NCBI GenBank assembly: GCA_035649495.1
Contig: DASRJL010000018.1
Location: 1-11,864 of the forward strand
Direction of reading: 5' to 3'
Length of the DNA stretch: 11,864 nt
From: SG8-41 sp035649495
GTDB lineage: Bacteria; Pseudomonadota; Gammaproteobacteria; Burkholderiales; SG8-41
The notes under the pieces are model-generated. The model was not told the origin of the DNA, ran no database searches, and saw only the letters and a program-made list of their open reading frames with translations. Position 1 is the first letter of the stretch. The number at the start of each line of letters is the position of its first letter. Made by a program: the position numbers and the translations under genes. Below, piece after piece: positions 5,932 through 11,864 of this stretch.

Positions 5932-8166
5932 ATGTTCAGTTTCCGGCAGGGTTTCGTGCTGCTGCTGTTGACGGTGCAGGCTCCGGCGTTCGCGCAGGGA
6001 ATTGATGTCAACACGCGGAGTTTCCAGGGCGGGCCGATCAACGAAGGGACTGTGGGTCAGCTCACGGTCAAGTGGGTCTACCAGACAGTCCCCGACACCG
6101 GAACCGTGAATGCTGCCCAGGGCAGCATTTCGTCCACTCCGGCCGTCGACGGCCGGCATCTCTACTTCAACGACATGTCCGGCTTCCTGACGAAGCTCGA
6201 CCGCTTCACCGGGAAGCCCGTCTGGAGAAAGAACTATGTGAACGACCTCTCGGCGCCGGGCTTCGTCGTCAAGAGCTCGCGCAATACGCCGTACATCAAG
6301 GGAGACCTGGTCATCGTCGGCAGCAACATGGGCCTGACCGACCGCCTTTGCCGGCTGACCCCGGGGGCCACGCCGAGCGCGCTCGGCTGCGCTTCGGGAG
6401 ACGGCGCCATCGTGCTCGCGGTCAACAAGAACACCGGCCAGGTCGTCTGGAGAGCGAAAGCCGAGACGCATCCTTCATCGAAGGTCACGGGATCGATCAG
6501 CGGGCATGGCGATCGGATCTTCGTGCCGGTCGGCAACTGGGAAGAAGACTGGGCGAGGGCTTATCCGAACATCTTCGTCGAGCCGATCGACCCCGCCTCG
6601 CACTATCCGTGCTGCTCCGCGCGCGGCAGCCTGGTGGCGATGGATGTCAACACCGGGAAGATTCTCTGGAAGCGGCACACCAACATCGGCAATGACCCCG
6701 ACCACGAGCTCGCGCCGGAGCTGAGAGCGCTGCTCGGGCCGAAGGGATCCTTCGGCACTTCGACCTACGGCCACAACCCGACCGTCGATGTGGCGCGGCG
6801 CCAGGTCTATATCGCGATGGCGCAGACCACCACGGCGCCGCAAGTCGCCCAGGACTGCGAGCAGGCCAGGCGCAGGACCGGCGATCCCAACGCGAACATT
6901 CCGGGCTTGCCCGCGGGCGTCACCTGCAACAACCTGAACGAGAAGCTGCATATCTACGCGAACGCGATGATCGCGGTCGACATGGATACCGGGCGCGTCA
7001 ACTGGGCTTTTTACGCTCACAAGTACGACGCCTGGAATCACGCCTGCGGCGCGCCGGACCTGTACGGCTGGTCGACGGTGGTTCCGGCGCTCTTCCCGGT
7101 GCCGCTCGCGAATGGAATAGCCAACTGCACGCAGACTCCGATCGGTCCGGACATGGGATTCGGCCAGCAACCGAAGCTCGTGAAGAACGTCAAGCTCGCC
7201 GGCGGGAAACGCAGCGATGTGGTGGTCGGCGGCAACAAGGACGGCAGGCTGTTCGGGCTCGATCCCGCCACCGGGAAAAAGATCTGGGAGACCAACGTCG
7301 ACCCCGGCGGCGTTTACGGCGGCTTGCAGTTCGGGCTTGCGACCGACGACGGCAAGGTGTTCTTCGGCACGACCAATTCGCGGAACAATGGCAGGAACAT
7401 CAAGACGCCCTACGTGCCGGTCACGCGCTTCCTCGATATCAACGGCTTCACGGCGCTCGGCCTGAAGACCGGGCCCTTCGTGAAGCGCGATGCGGCGCTG
7501 CCGTCCGAGTACCCGTCCCCGTCGAATATCGATTTGCCGTTCCCGGGCCCGAACATCATCTACGGCATCAACGAATACCCGAATGTCTTCCCCGATCCCG
7601 ATGGCATCGGCGGCCCGCCGAGCTTCCTGAAAGGTCCCGCCAGCGGCCCGGTCGAGCTCTGGACGCTGGTGAATCCGCCCTCGGACGTGAGCGCCGATGG
7701 CGTCAGCGTGTTCAACGATCACGGCAGACTCCAGACCATCGACGGCATGGTGCATGCCGTCGACGCCGGCACCGGTGAGATCCTGTGGCAGCGGCCTGCG
7801 TTCGACGGAATCAAGGGCACGATCGGCACCGGCCAGGCCTTCGGCACGCTCACCGTCGGCAACGGCGTCGTGTTCATCGGCTACCAGGACGGCAAGGGAA
7901 CCATGGTTGCGCTGGATGCCGACTCCGGGAAGAAGCGGTTCGAGTTTCATAACGAGCTCAAGCTCTCAGACGGCTCGGCGGTGCGCTCGGGCGGCATCGA
8001 AAGCGGACCGCAGGTCGCCGGCAACATGGTCTACTGGGGCGCCGGCGCGGAGAGCGGAGGCTTGTTCACGAACAGGGACAACGTCAACGTCCTCGCAGGC
8101 AGCCGCCTGTTCGGCTTCGAATTGAAGCGCGACCGCGACGACGACTCTGAAGATCGCGACAGATAA
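5932..8166 (+). CDS. Periplasmic PQQ-type quinoprotein (PVA-dehydrogenase-like)
   Basis: A 744-residue exported beta-propeller. The signal peptide is residues 1-22 (MFSFRQGFVLLLLTVQAPAF then AQ). Repeated PQQ/tryptophan-docking blades follow: DRFTGKPVWRKNYV, NKNTGQVVWRAKAE, DVNTGKILWKRHTN, DMDTGRVNWAFYAH, DPATGKKIWETNVD, DAGTGEILWQRPAF, DADSGKKRFEF. Vicinal cysteines C227-C228 lie in YPCCSARGS, like the disulphide ring over PQQ in quinoprotein dehydrogenases; the YxCC(T/S)xRGS form recalls polyvinyl-alcohol dehydrogenases. D366-A-W-N-x-x-C372 is a likely active-site/Ca-binding region. There is no CxxCH, so no haem c domain; electrons would go to a separate cytochrome. The alcohol substrate cannot be told from sequence. 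The C-terminus is an unusual mixed-charge tail (KRDRDDDSEDRDR). GGGGAGGAGG (5917-5926) is a strong ribosome site. No pqq or cytochrome genes adjoin it. Confidence 0.85.
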   Translation: MFSFRQGFVLLLLTVQAPAFAQGIDVNTRSFQGGPINEGTVGQLTVKWVYQTVPDTGTVNAAQGSISSTPAVDGRHLYFNDMSGFLTKLDRFTGKPVWRKNYVNDLSAPGFVVKSSRNTPYIKGDLVIVGSNMGLTDRLCRLTPGATPSALGCASGDGAIVLAVNKNTGQVVWRAKAETHPSSKVTGSISGHGDRIFVPVGNWEEDWARAYPNIFVEPIDPASHYPCCSARGSLVAMDVNTGKILWKRHTNIGNDPDHELAPELRALLGPKGSFGTSTYGHNPTVDVARRQVYIAMAQTTTAPQVAQDCEQARRRTGDPNANIPGLPAGVTCNNLNEKLHIYANAMIAVDMDTGRVNWAFYAHKYDAWNHACGAPDLYGWSTVVPALFPVPLANGIANCTQTPIGPDMGFGQQPKLVKNVKLAGGKRSDVVVGGNKDGRLFGLDPATGKKIWETNVDPGGVYGGLQFGLATDDGKVFFGTTNSRNNGRNIKTPYVPVTRFLDINGFTALGLKTGPFVKRDAALPSEYPSPSNIDLPFPGPNIIYGINEYPNVFPDPDGIGGPPSFLKGPASGPVELWTLVNPPSDVSADGVSVFNDHGRLQTIDGMVHAVDAGTGEILWQRPAFDGIKGTIGTGQAFGTLTVGNGVVFIGYQDGKGTMVALDADSGKKRFEFHNELKLSDGSAVRSGGIESGPQVAGNMVYWGAGAESGGLFTNRDNVNVLAGSRLFGFELKRDRDDDSEDRDR

Positions 8167-8192
8167 AAGCGCCCGCAGCGCTTCCGTGAACG

Positions 8193-8224
8193 ACACAGAC
8201 CCCGCCTCGGCGGGGTTTGTGTTT
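8193..8224. terminator. Strong hairpin terminator, possibly bidirectional
   Basis: ACACAGACCCCGCC pairs with GGCGGGGTTTGTGT (one G-U pair) for about 13 base pairs around a tight loop. The + strand continues GTTTAAAC, so the 3' arm is T-rich (TTTGTGTTT). It sits 27 bases after the quinoprotein stop and 10 bases from the stop of the convergent gene on the minus strand, and could end transcription from both sides. Confidence 0.8.
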
Positions 8225-8233
8225 AAACCCAGT

Positions 8234-8719
8234 TCAACCGCGGCGCGCCGCCTCGATCGCGGCGATGTCGATCTTTTTCATCTCCATCATCGCGTCGAAC
8301 GCGCGCTTGGCGGCGGCGCGGTCGGGATCGCTGATCGCCTGGGTCAGGGCGATCGGCGTAATCTGCCAGGACAAGCCCCACTTGTCCTTGCACCACCCGC
8401 ACGCGCTCTCTTCGCCGCCGTTTCCGACGATGGCGTTCCAGTAACGATCGGTTTCGGCCTGGTCGGCGGTGGCGACCTGGAACGAGAAGGCTTCGTTATG
8501 CTTGAACGCAGGTCCGCCATTCAGGCCGAGGCAGGGAATTCCCATGACCGTGAATTCGACCGTCAGCACGTCGCCCTTTTTCCCGTCCGGGAAGTCTCCC
8601 GGCGCGCGCATCACCGCGCCAACGGATGAATCGGGAAAGGTCTTGGCATAGAATCGCGCGGCGTCCTCGGCGTCGCCGTCGTACCAGAGGCAAATCGTGT
8701 TCTTTGCTGGCTTGGCCAT
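8234..8719 (-). CDS. PhnB-like VOC-superfamily protein
   Basis: A 161-residue cytosolic protein of the PhnB / '3-dmu-9_3-mt' group (PF06983) of vicinal-oxygen-chelate folds. Typical strings, in order, are NTICLWYDGDAEDAARFYAKTFPDSSVG at residues 7-34, then DVLTVEFTVMGIPCLGLNGGP, FKHNEAFSFQVATADQAETDRYWN and CGWCKDKWGLSWQITP. These match the two beta-alpha-beta-beta-beta modules of the family closely. Despite the historic label, members are not proven methyltransferases and many have no known activity. The frame is open far upstream to 9748 through the antisense of the neighbouring amidohydrolase, but homology starts at ATG 8719, which has GGAG 7 bases upstream (GGAGAAGCGAC). A TATAAA -10-like box lies about 45 bases upstream. 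It is divergent from the amidohydrolase gene and convergent with the quinoprotein gene. Confidence 0.9.
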   Translation of the reverse strand: MAKPAKNTICLWYDGDAEDAARFYAKTFPDSSVGAVMRAPGDFPDGKKGDVLTVEFTVMGIPCLGLNGGPAFKHNEAFSFQVATADQAETDRYWNAIVGNGGEESACGWCKDKWGLSWQITPIALTQAISDPDRAAAKRAFDAMMEMKKIDIAAIEAARRG

Positions 8720-8762
8720 GTCGCTTCTCCACCGTGACGAGCAATCAATGAACGCCGCAAAA

Positions 8763-8768
8763 TTTATA
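8763..8768 (-). promoter_or_regulatory. Possible -10 element of the VOC gene
   Basis: On the minus strand this reads TATAAA, five of six matches to the -10 consensus, in an otherwise GC-rich gap. It would give a leader of about 37 bases for the start at 8719. The -35 position is GC-rich and poor. Confidence 0.38.
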
Positions 8769-8784
8769 CCATTGCGAGCCGACC

Positions 8785-8809
8785 CGTCGTCCCCGCGAAG
8801 GCGGGGACC
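8785..8809 (+). repeat. Dispersed palindromic repeat, copy 2
   Basis: CGTC followed by the core GTCCCCGCGAAGGCGGGGAC (8-pair stem, GAAG loop) and C. Downstream CTCGTTTTGACC resembles the sequence after copy 4 (CCCATTTGACG), so the conserved unit is probably near 40 bases. It lies in the divergent gap, ending 27 bases before the amidohydrolase start. Confidence 0.88.
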
Positions 8810-8836
8810 TCGTTTTGACCTAGAGAGGATCTTCCG

Positions 8837-9676
8837 ATGATCATCGATTCCCAGATCCACGCCTACGAGGCGAACACGCCGAAGCGTCCGTGGCGCACCG
8901 TGCCGAACTGGCCCCCGAGCGCCAACGGCGACGAGCAGGTGGCGGCGTTCGACAAGCTCGGGATCGACGGCGCGATCTTCATTTCCGCCTTCTCCATCTA
9001 TGGCTACGACGCCAGCTACGCGGTCGAGGTGCAGCGGAAGTATCCCGGCCGGTTCGCCCTGGTCAAGCCGGTGAACCCCGACGATCCGGCGGTCCTCGAT
9101 ACGATCGCCGAGTGGAAGAAGCAGCCCGGCGCGGTCGGCATCCGCGTCATCACCACGAAGGAGCCCGGCCGCAACCCCAGCGACGAGGGCCTCGACCGCG
9201 TGCTGCGCGCAGCCGTGCGCCACGACTTCCCGGTCAACATCCTGTGCTGGGGCAACCTCGAGCGAGGCCAGGCGCTGTTCGACCGCCACCCGGACACGCG
9301 GTTCATCCTCGACCACCTCGGCATCCAGCAGCCGCGCACGAAGCCCGCTCCGCCGGAGCCCTGGGTCGACCTGCCGAAGGTGCTCGAGCTCGCCCGGCGC
9401 AAGAACGTCGTGATCAAGGTAAGCGGCGCCTGCACGTTGTCGCAGAAGCCGTATCCCTTCCCGGACATCTGGGATCCGCTCAGCCGCGTGTTCGACGCCT
9501 GGGGCTTCGAGCGCTGCCTGTGGGGCACCGACTGGACCCGCGCTTTCGCCGTCGTCAACTACGAGCAGGCCGTCGAGCCCTTCAAGAAGACCGACCGCCT
9601 GAGCGAGAGCGAACGCGCGATGCTGATGGGCGGCGCCTGCGCCAAGGCATATCGCTGGTCGCCGAAGAGAGCTTGA
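8837..9676 (+). CDS. Amidohydrolase-2 family metal-dependent hydrolase
   Basis: A 279-residue TIM-barrel protein of the amidohydrolase_2 family (PF04909), whose members include 2-pyrone-4,6-dicarboxylate lactonase-like hydrolases and aromatic-acid decarboxylases. Visible landmarks are strand 1 with IDSQIHAY (Q6, H8, where the classical form is HxH), GIDGAIFISAFS, GRFALVKPVNP, VGIRVITT, the strand FPVNILCWG, RFILDHLG with H160, VVIKVSGACT, and LWGTDW with the conserved acidic D232. The Q-x-H variant occurs in several subgroups and may mean weak or absent metal binding at one site. The substrate is not predictable from this. Start at 8837 with AGAGAGGA about 8 bases upstream. The stop TGA overlaps the first bases of palindromic repeat copy 3. 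No neighbouring gene suggests a pathway. Confidence 0.9.
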   Translation: MIIDSQIHAYEANTPKRPWRTVPNWPPSANGDEQVAAFDKLGIDGAIFISAFSIYGYDASYAVEVQRKYPGRFALVKPVNPDDPAVLDTIAEWKKQPGAVGIRVITTKEPGRNPSDEGLDRVLRAAVRHDFPVNILCWGNLERGQALFDRHPDTRFILDHLGIQQPRTKPAPPEPWVDLPKVLELARRKNVVIKVSGACTLSQKPYPFPDIWDPLSRVFDAWGFERCLWGTDWTRAFAVVNYEQAVEPFKKTDRLSESERAMLMGGACAKAYRWSPKRA

Positions 9677-9680
9677 ATGC

Positions 9681-9705
9681 CGTCGTCCCCGCGAAGGCGG
9701 GGACC
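9681..9705 (+). repeat. Dispersed palindromic repeat, copy 3
   Basis: CGTC, core GTCCCCGCGAAGGCGGGGAC, then C; preceded by AATGC as in copy 1. It begins 4 bases after the amidohydrolase stop and lies in the 122-base gap before the lipoprotein operon, oriented as the other copies. It could form the 3' end of the amidohydrolase mRNA but has no T tract. Confidence 0.9.
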
Positions 9706-9723
9706 CAGCCGATATGGGACCTT

Positions 9724-9746
9724 GGTCGTATCGACCGATCTCGGTC
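9724..9746. repeat. Two overlapping, mutually exclusive small hairpins
   Basis: GGTCG TAT CGACC (9724-9736) and GACCGA TC TCGGTC (9733-9746) share the GACC segment, so only one can form at a time. They lie 50-75 bases before the lipoprotein start at 9799. They could be an operator or leader structure, or chance in GC-rich DNA. Confidence 0.35.
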
Positions 9747-9798
9747 AATGCGGTCCAATGTCCGGGAGGATCCGCACCGCCGTCATGAGAGGCTCACC

Positions 9799-10404
9799 GT
9801 GATTCATGCCGCATATCGCTGCCTGGCCATTGCTGCGCTCGCGCTTCTCGCCGGCTGCGCCACCAGCCAGCTGATCAGGCAGGAGGCCAACCCGGAGTAC
9901 GTCGGCAAGCCCCTCAAGAGCGTGATGGTGGTGGCGGTGACCGCGGACGAGATCGTGCGCCGCACATTCGAGGACCGCGTCGTCGCGCTGCTCGGCCAGC
10001 GCGGGATCAAGGGGATTCCGGGTTATGCGGCGGTCGGCAAACGCGGCAAGGTCCAGGAAGCGGAACTGCGCGAAGCGATCGCCAAGTCGGGCGCGGAAGG
10101 TGTGATCATCACGCGGGTCATCCGGATCGACCGTTCGTCGACCACCGTGCCCGGTTCCACGATTGCCGTCAGCACTGGCTTCTACGGCTACTACGGTGGC
10201 GTGTGGGAAACGGTCACCACTGGCGAGCAGACCATCACCGGCCAGACGTGGACGGTCTCCGAGACGCGCCTGTTCGACGCGAAGACCGGCGCGCTTGCCT
10301 GGACCGGGCTGGTGGACACGAAACAGAACGACAAGCTCGACGCGTCCATGACGCAGTACATCAACGTCGTTTTCGACGCCATGGTCGGCGACAAGGTCCT
10401 CTAG
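9799..10404 (+). CDS. Putative lipoprotein A (DUF4136/TolB-like flavour)
   Basis: A 201-residue lipoprotein. Residues 1-20 end in a canonical lipobox LAGC with C20 as the lipidated residue; A21/T22 after it predict outer-membrane retention. The mature part has an alpha/beta segment (LKSVMVVAVTADEIVRRTFE, VVALLGQRGIKGIPG, EAIAKSGAEGVIITRVIRID), a Gly/Tyr-rich loop (GFYGYYGGVW, 128-136) and a strand-rich end (SETRLFDAKTGALAWTGLVD) recalling DUF4136-type lipoproteins, then YINVVFDAMVGDKVL. The GTG start has GAGAGG 6 bases upstream and gives a normal signal peptide; an in-frame ATG at 9748 would give an overlong n-region. It is 36 bases before lipoprotein B, a divergent paralogue with the same order of elements and the same C-terminal motif. 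Function unknown; an envelope role is inferred. Confidence 0.8.
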   Translation: MIHAAYRCLAIAALALLAGCATSQLIRQEANPEYVGKPLKSVMVVAVTADEIVRRTFEDRVVALLGQRGIKGIPGYAAVGKRGKVQEAELREAIAKSGAEGVIITRVIRIDRSSTTVPGSTIAVSTGFYGYYGGVWETVTTGEQTITGQTWTVSETRLFDAKTGALAWTGLVDTKQNDKLDASMTQYINVVFDAMVGDKVL

Positions 10405-10440
10405 CCGGCGATGCGCTCAAGCTCAAGTGAGGGGTGGTCC

Positions 10441-11097
10441 ATGAAAAGAACCGTTCGTTCCGCCCTGTCCGCCGCGCTGCTGGGCGTCGCGGCCCTGTCG
10501 GCAGGCTGCGCCTCGAGGCCCGAAACGACGCTCGAGGTCACCTGGGCGGCGCCGCAACTGCCGCCGGCGAAGTCATTCAACAAGCTGCTGATCATCACCG
10601 TGGCGCCCAGCGAGTTCGTGCAGGAGGCCTTCCAGAACCAGATGGCGGCGGAGCTGAAGAAGCGAGGCGTCAACGCCGTGGCATCGCGACGCTACTTCAC
10701 CCGCTACACCGATGCCGAGCGCGATCGCTTCATGAAGAGCATCGCCGATTCGGACGCCGATCACATCCTGCTCGCGCGTGTCACCGAGACCAGCACGAAG
10801 ACGTACGAAGGCGGCGGCACGATCATCGGGCCCGGCGGCGTGCCCTATGGAGACGCAGTTGGCGTCCAGGGCGCCTATGCCCGCGCCTTCTACCCGGGTG
10901 CAATCGTTTCGGGGGGAGCCGGCGGCGTGGCAAAGAACGCCATCTCGGAGGCCTCCATCTTCGCGGCGAAGGGCGAGAAGCTCATCTGGTCCGCGCGGGT
11001 TCGGACGACCAACACCCAGTCGGTGACGGGCGCAGAGTACGCTCCGGAATACATCGAAGTAATTCTCGATGCGATGAAGAAGGACAAGCTGCTCTAG
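10441..11097 (+). CDS. Putative lipoprotein B, paralogue of lipoprotein A
   Basis: A 218-residue lipoprotein: signal MKRTVRSALSAALLGVAALS, then AGC with C23 as the probable lipid anchor (Leu at -4 rather than -3). FNKLLIITVAPSEFVQEAFQNQMAAELKKRG (46-76) parallels KSVMVVAVTADEIVRRTFEDRVVALLGQRG of lipoprotein A. SDADHILLARVTE parallels SGAEGVIITRVIR. YIEVILDAMKKDKLL parallels YINVVFDAMVGDKVL. The central loop (124-162) is longer and very Gly-rich (EGGGTIIGPGGVPYG, GGAGGV). EASIFAAKGEKLIWSARV is the counterpart of ETRLFDAKTGALAWTGLV. The start is ATG 10441 with GAGGGG 6 bases upstream. The upstream in-frame ATG at 10411 adds ten residues and lacks a site. Middle gene of the presumed operon; 17 bases separate it from the next start. 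Function unknown. Confidence 0.82.
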   Translation: MKRTVRSALSAALLGVAALSAGCASRPETTLEVTWAAPQLPPAKSFNKLLIITVAPSEFVQEAFQNQMAAELKKRGVNAVASRRYFTRYTDAERDRFMKSIADSDADHILLARVTETSTKTYEGGGTIIGPGGVPYGDAVGVQGAYARAFYPGAIVSGGAGGVAKNAISEASIFAAKGEKLIWSARVRTTNTQSVTGAEYAPEYIEVILDAMKKDKLL

Positions 11098-11114
11098 GCC
11101 GAGGGCTCAGCTTG

Positions 11115-11657
11115 ATGCGCATGCCGCTCAGCTTGCAGCGCATGCGGTCGTCCCCGCGAAGGCGGGGACCCCATTTGACGTCTCTTCTTCTCCTCCTCAT
11201 CCTGGCGCTCGCTCCACCCGCCGGCGCCCAGGAGCTGATGGGCCTGCGCCTGGGCGAACATCGCCTCTCGGACGCGCTCGCGCGCGTCGGCAACACGCCG
11301 CTCGTGCAGGGCAGGGAAGGCGTTGACTCGCTCTGCTACCGCGCCGAGGTCCCCTTCGAAGAGACCTGGGTCGTGCTCTCGAGCGGCGCGGCGGGCAACT
11401 GGGACGTCCTCACCACCTTCCGCGTCCTGTCCTCCCCGCCAGCCGGCATGAGCTGCCGGCCAACGCCGCTGGTCAACTCCACCATCGCCGTCGAGGGCAT
11501 CCGCAAAGGCATGAGCGAGGACGAGCTGCGCGCGCGGTTCAACCTGCCCGCGGGTACCTACACGACGTCTCTTGTGCTTCGCCTCCGTCCTCGCGCGCAG
11601 TTCCGCGGCGCGATGGAGAGCGGGCGCCTCGTCTCTTTCGAAGTCGCGCTCGAGTGA
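11115..11657 (+). CDS. Secreted small protein, repeat-derived signal n-region
   Basis: A 180-residue protein that I do not recognise. GAGGG (11101-11105) is 9 bases before ATG 11115. Residues 1-38 form a long signal peptide: a basic n-region (MRMPLSLQRMRSSPRRRGPH), a leucine core (SLLLLLILALAPP) and cleavage after AGA. Residues 11-19 (RSSPRRRGP) are encoded by palindromic repeat copy 4. The only start-like codon after the repeat is TTG 11175, which has no good ribosome site, so the repeat is probably translated. The mature part contains two similar stretches, LMGLRLGEHRLSDALARVG (41-59) and VEGIRKGMSEDELRARF (126-142), recalling the 'G(M/L)..ev...lG' helix of BamE/SmpA-like folds (inference). 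C74 and C114 could pair in the periplasm. Last gene of the lipoprotein operon. Confidence 0.72.
   Translation: MRMPLSLQRMRSSPRRRGPHLTSLLLLLILALAPPAGAQELMGLRLGEHRLSDALARVGNTPLVQGREGVDSLCYRAEVPFEETWVVLSSGAAGNWDVLTTFRVLSSPPAGMSCRPTPLVNSTIAVEGIRKGMSEDELRARFNLPAGTYTTSLVLRLRPRAQFRGAMESGRLVSFEVALE
11146..11170 (+). repeat. Dispersed palindromic repeat, copy 4 (within a CDS)
   Basis: GGTC, core GTCCCCGCGAAGGCGGGGAC, then C. The first base differs (G for C) from copies 1-3; the 5' flank ATGC (11142-11145) is kept. It is read in frame as SSPRRRGP inside the signal peptide of the gene at 11115. Confidence 0.88.
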
Positions 11658-11703
11658 GTCCCGACCGCTGGCGCTGGCCACGATAGGGGCGCCGCTAGTC
11701 AAT

Positions 11704-11732
11704 TTGTCCGCCCAGTGCGCGCGGCGCAAAAT
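11704..11732 (+). promoter_or_regulatory. Possible promoter of the truncated 3'-end gene
   Basis: TTGTCC (11704-11709) and CAAAAT (11727-11732) are separated by 17 bases; each matches its consensus hexamer at 4 of 6 positions. It lies in the 96-base gap after the lipoprotein operon and would place the transcription start about 15 bases before the start codon at 11754, just ahead of the ribosome site. Moderate to weak. Confidence 0.33.
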
Positions 11733-11753
11733 GAACGTCAAACGGGAGGGCCG

Positions 11754-11864
11754 ATGACGACATTCGTGGAAGTGGGCAAGGATTGGGTAACCCTGCTGCG
11801 TGATTTCGCGTTGCTGGTGCTAGCCGTGCTGCTGATCGTGTTCCCGTCGCAGTTCAATTCGATC
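11754..11864 (+). CDS. Membrane-anchored protein, N-terminus only
   Basis: The first 37 codons of a gene that runs off the window. GGGAGGG (11744-11750) is a strong ribosome site 3-4 bases before the ATG. The visible sequence has a short polar start (MTTFVEVGKDWVTLLRD), then one hydrophobic segment (FALLVLAVLLIVFP) and SQFNSI, so the product is probably anchored in the inner membrane with the rest on the periplasmic side. Too little is present to name a family. Confidence 0.72.
   Translation, partial: MTTFVEVGKDWVTLLRDFALLVLAVLLIVFPSQFNSI

Noticed and set aside
6475..7950. 491-residue minus-strand ORF opposite the quinoprotein
   Set aside because: Antisense shadow in GC-rich DNA; no start signal, domain or signal peptide.
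8720..9748. Upstream extension of the VOC protein on the minus strand
   Set aside because: It is antisense to the amidohydrolase and low in family-like sequence; ATG 8719 has a GGAG site and the homology start.
8890..9798. Long open frame upstream of lipoprotein A, making a 504-residue ORF
   Set aside because: It is the shadow of the amidohydrolase gene in another frame, rich in Arg/Pro/Gly, and reads the repeat as VVPAKAG; a signal peptide with ribosome site starts at 9799.
2836..11170. CRISPR array from the repeated GTCCCCGCGAAGGCGGGGAC
   Set aside because: Copies are hundreds to thousands of bases apart with genes between them and no regular spacers; they are dispersed palindromic elements.
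11731..11757. Eight-codon ORF overlapping the start of the last gene by ATGA
   Set aside because: No ribosome site, and the best promoter candidate would start transcription inside it; most likely chance.

Overview
This is a GC-rich (roughly two-thirds G+C by eye) proteobacterial chromosome fragment. The family content (Xi-class glutathionyl-hydroquinone reductase, PQQ beta-propeller enzyme, outer-membrane beta-barrel, lipoproteins), AGGAG-type ribosome sites and a dispersed GTCCCCGCGAAGGCGGGGAC palindrome suggest an environmental betaproteobacterium, probably Burkholderiales or a relative. That placement is inference; there is no rRNA or other marker gene. I see no tRNA, CRISPR array, transposase, integrase or attachment site. 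Coding density is high and no gap between genes exceeds about 200 bases.

Layout. 1-314 (-) is the start of a secreted alpha/beta-hydrolase-domain protein, divergent from a SpoIIAA/STAS-like protein (380-754 +). That gene ends tail-to-tail, with a 4-base stop overlap, against an exported protein of unknown function (751-1497 -). A lower-GC gap of about 170 bases leads to an orphan O-methyltransferase-like gene (1666-2748 +), then a glutathionyl-hydroquinone reductase (2882-3820 +). Convergent to it is a small outer-membrane beta-barrel (3832-4485 -), which is divergent from a polytopic histidine-bearing membrane protein (4575-5729 +). Next are a large periplasmic PQQ-type quinoprotein (5932-8166 +) with a strong hairpin terminator, a PhnB/VOC-type protein (8234-8719 -) and, divergent, an amidohydrolase-2 protein (8837-9676 +). 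The right end is a probable envelope operon: two related lipoproteins (9799-10404 and 10441-11097) and a secreted small protein (11115-11657), all on + with gaps of 36 and 17 bases. A truncated membrane-protein gene starts at 11754.

How the genes relate. Apart from the lipoprotein trio, the frequent strand changes indicate mostly single-gene transcription units. Several products act on redox or aromatic compounds (quinone reductase, quinoprotein dehydrogenase, amidohydrolase, methyltransferase), but nothing in the sequence ties them into one pathway. Many products are envelope-located.

The points most worth following are the four same-orientation palindromic repeats (one translated as part of a signal peptide), the tandem paralogous lipoprotein operon, the unassigned membrane protein with intramembrane histidines, and the orphan methyltransferase that resembles those of aryl-polyene/flexirubin pigment loci. 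I did not find convincing evidence for a wholly new multi-gene system.
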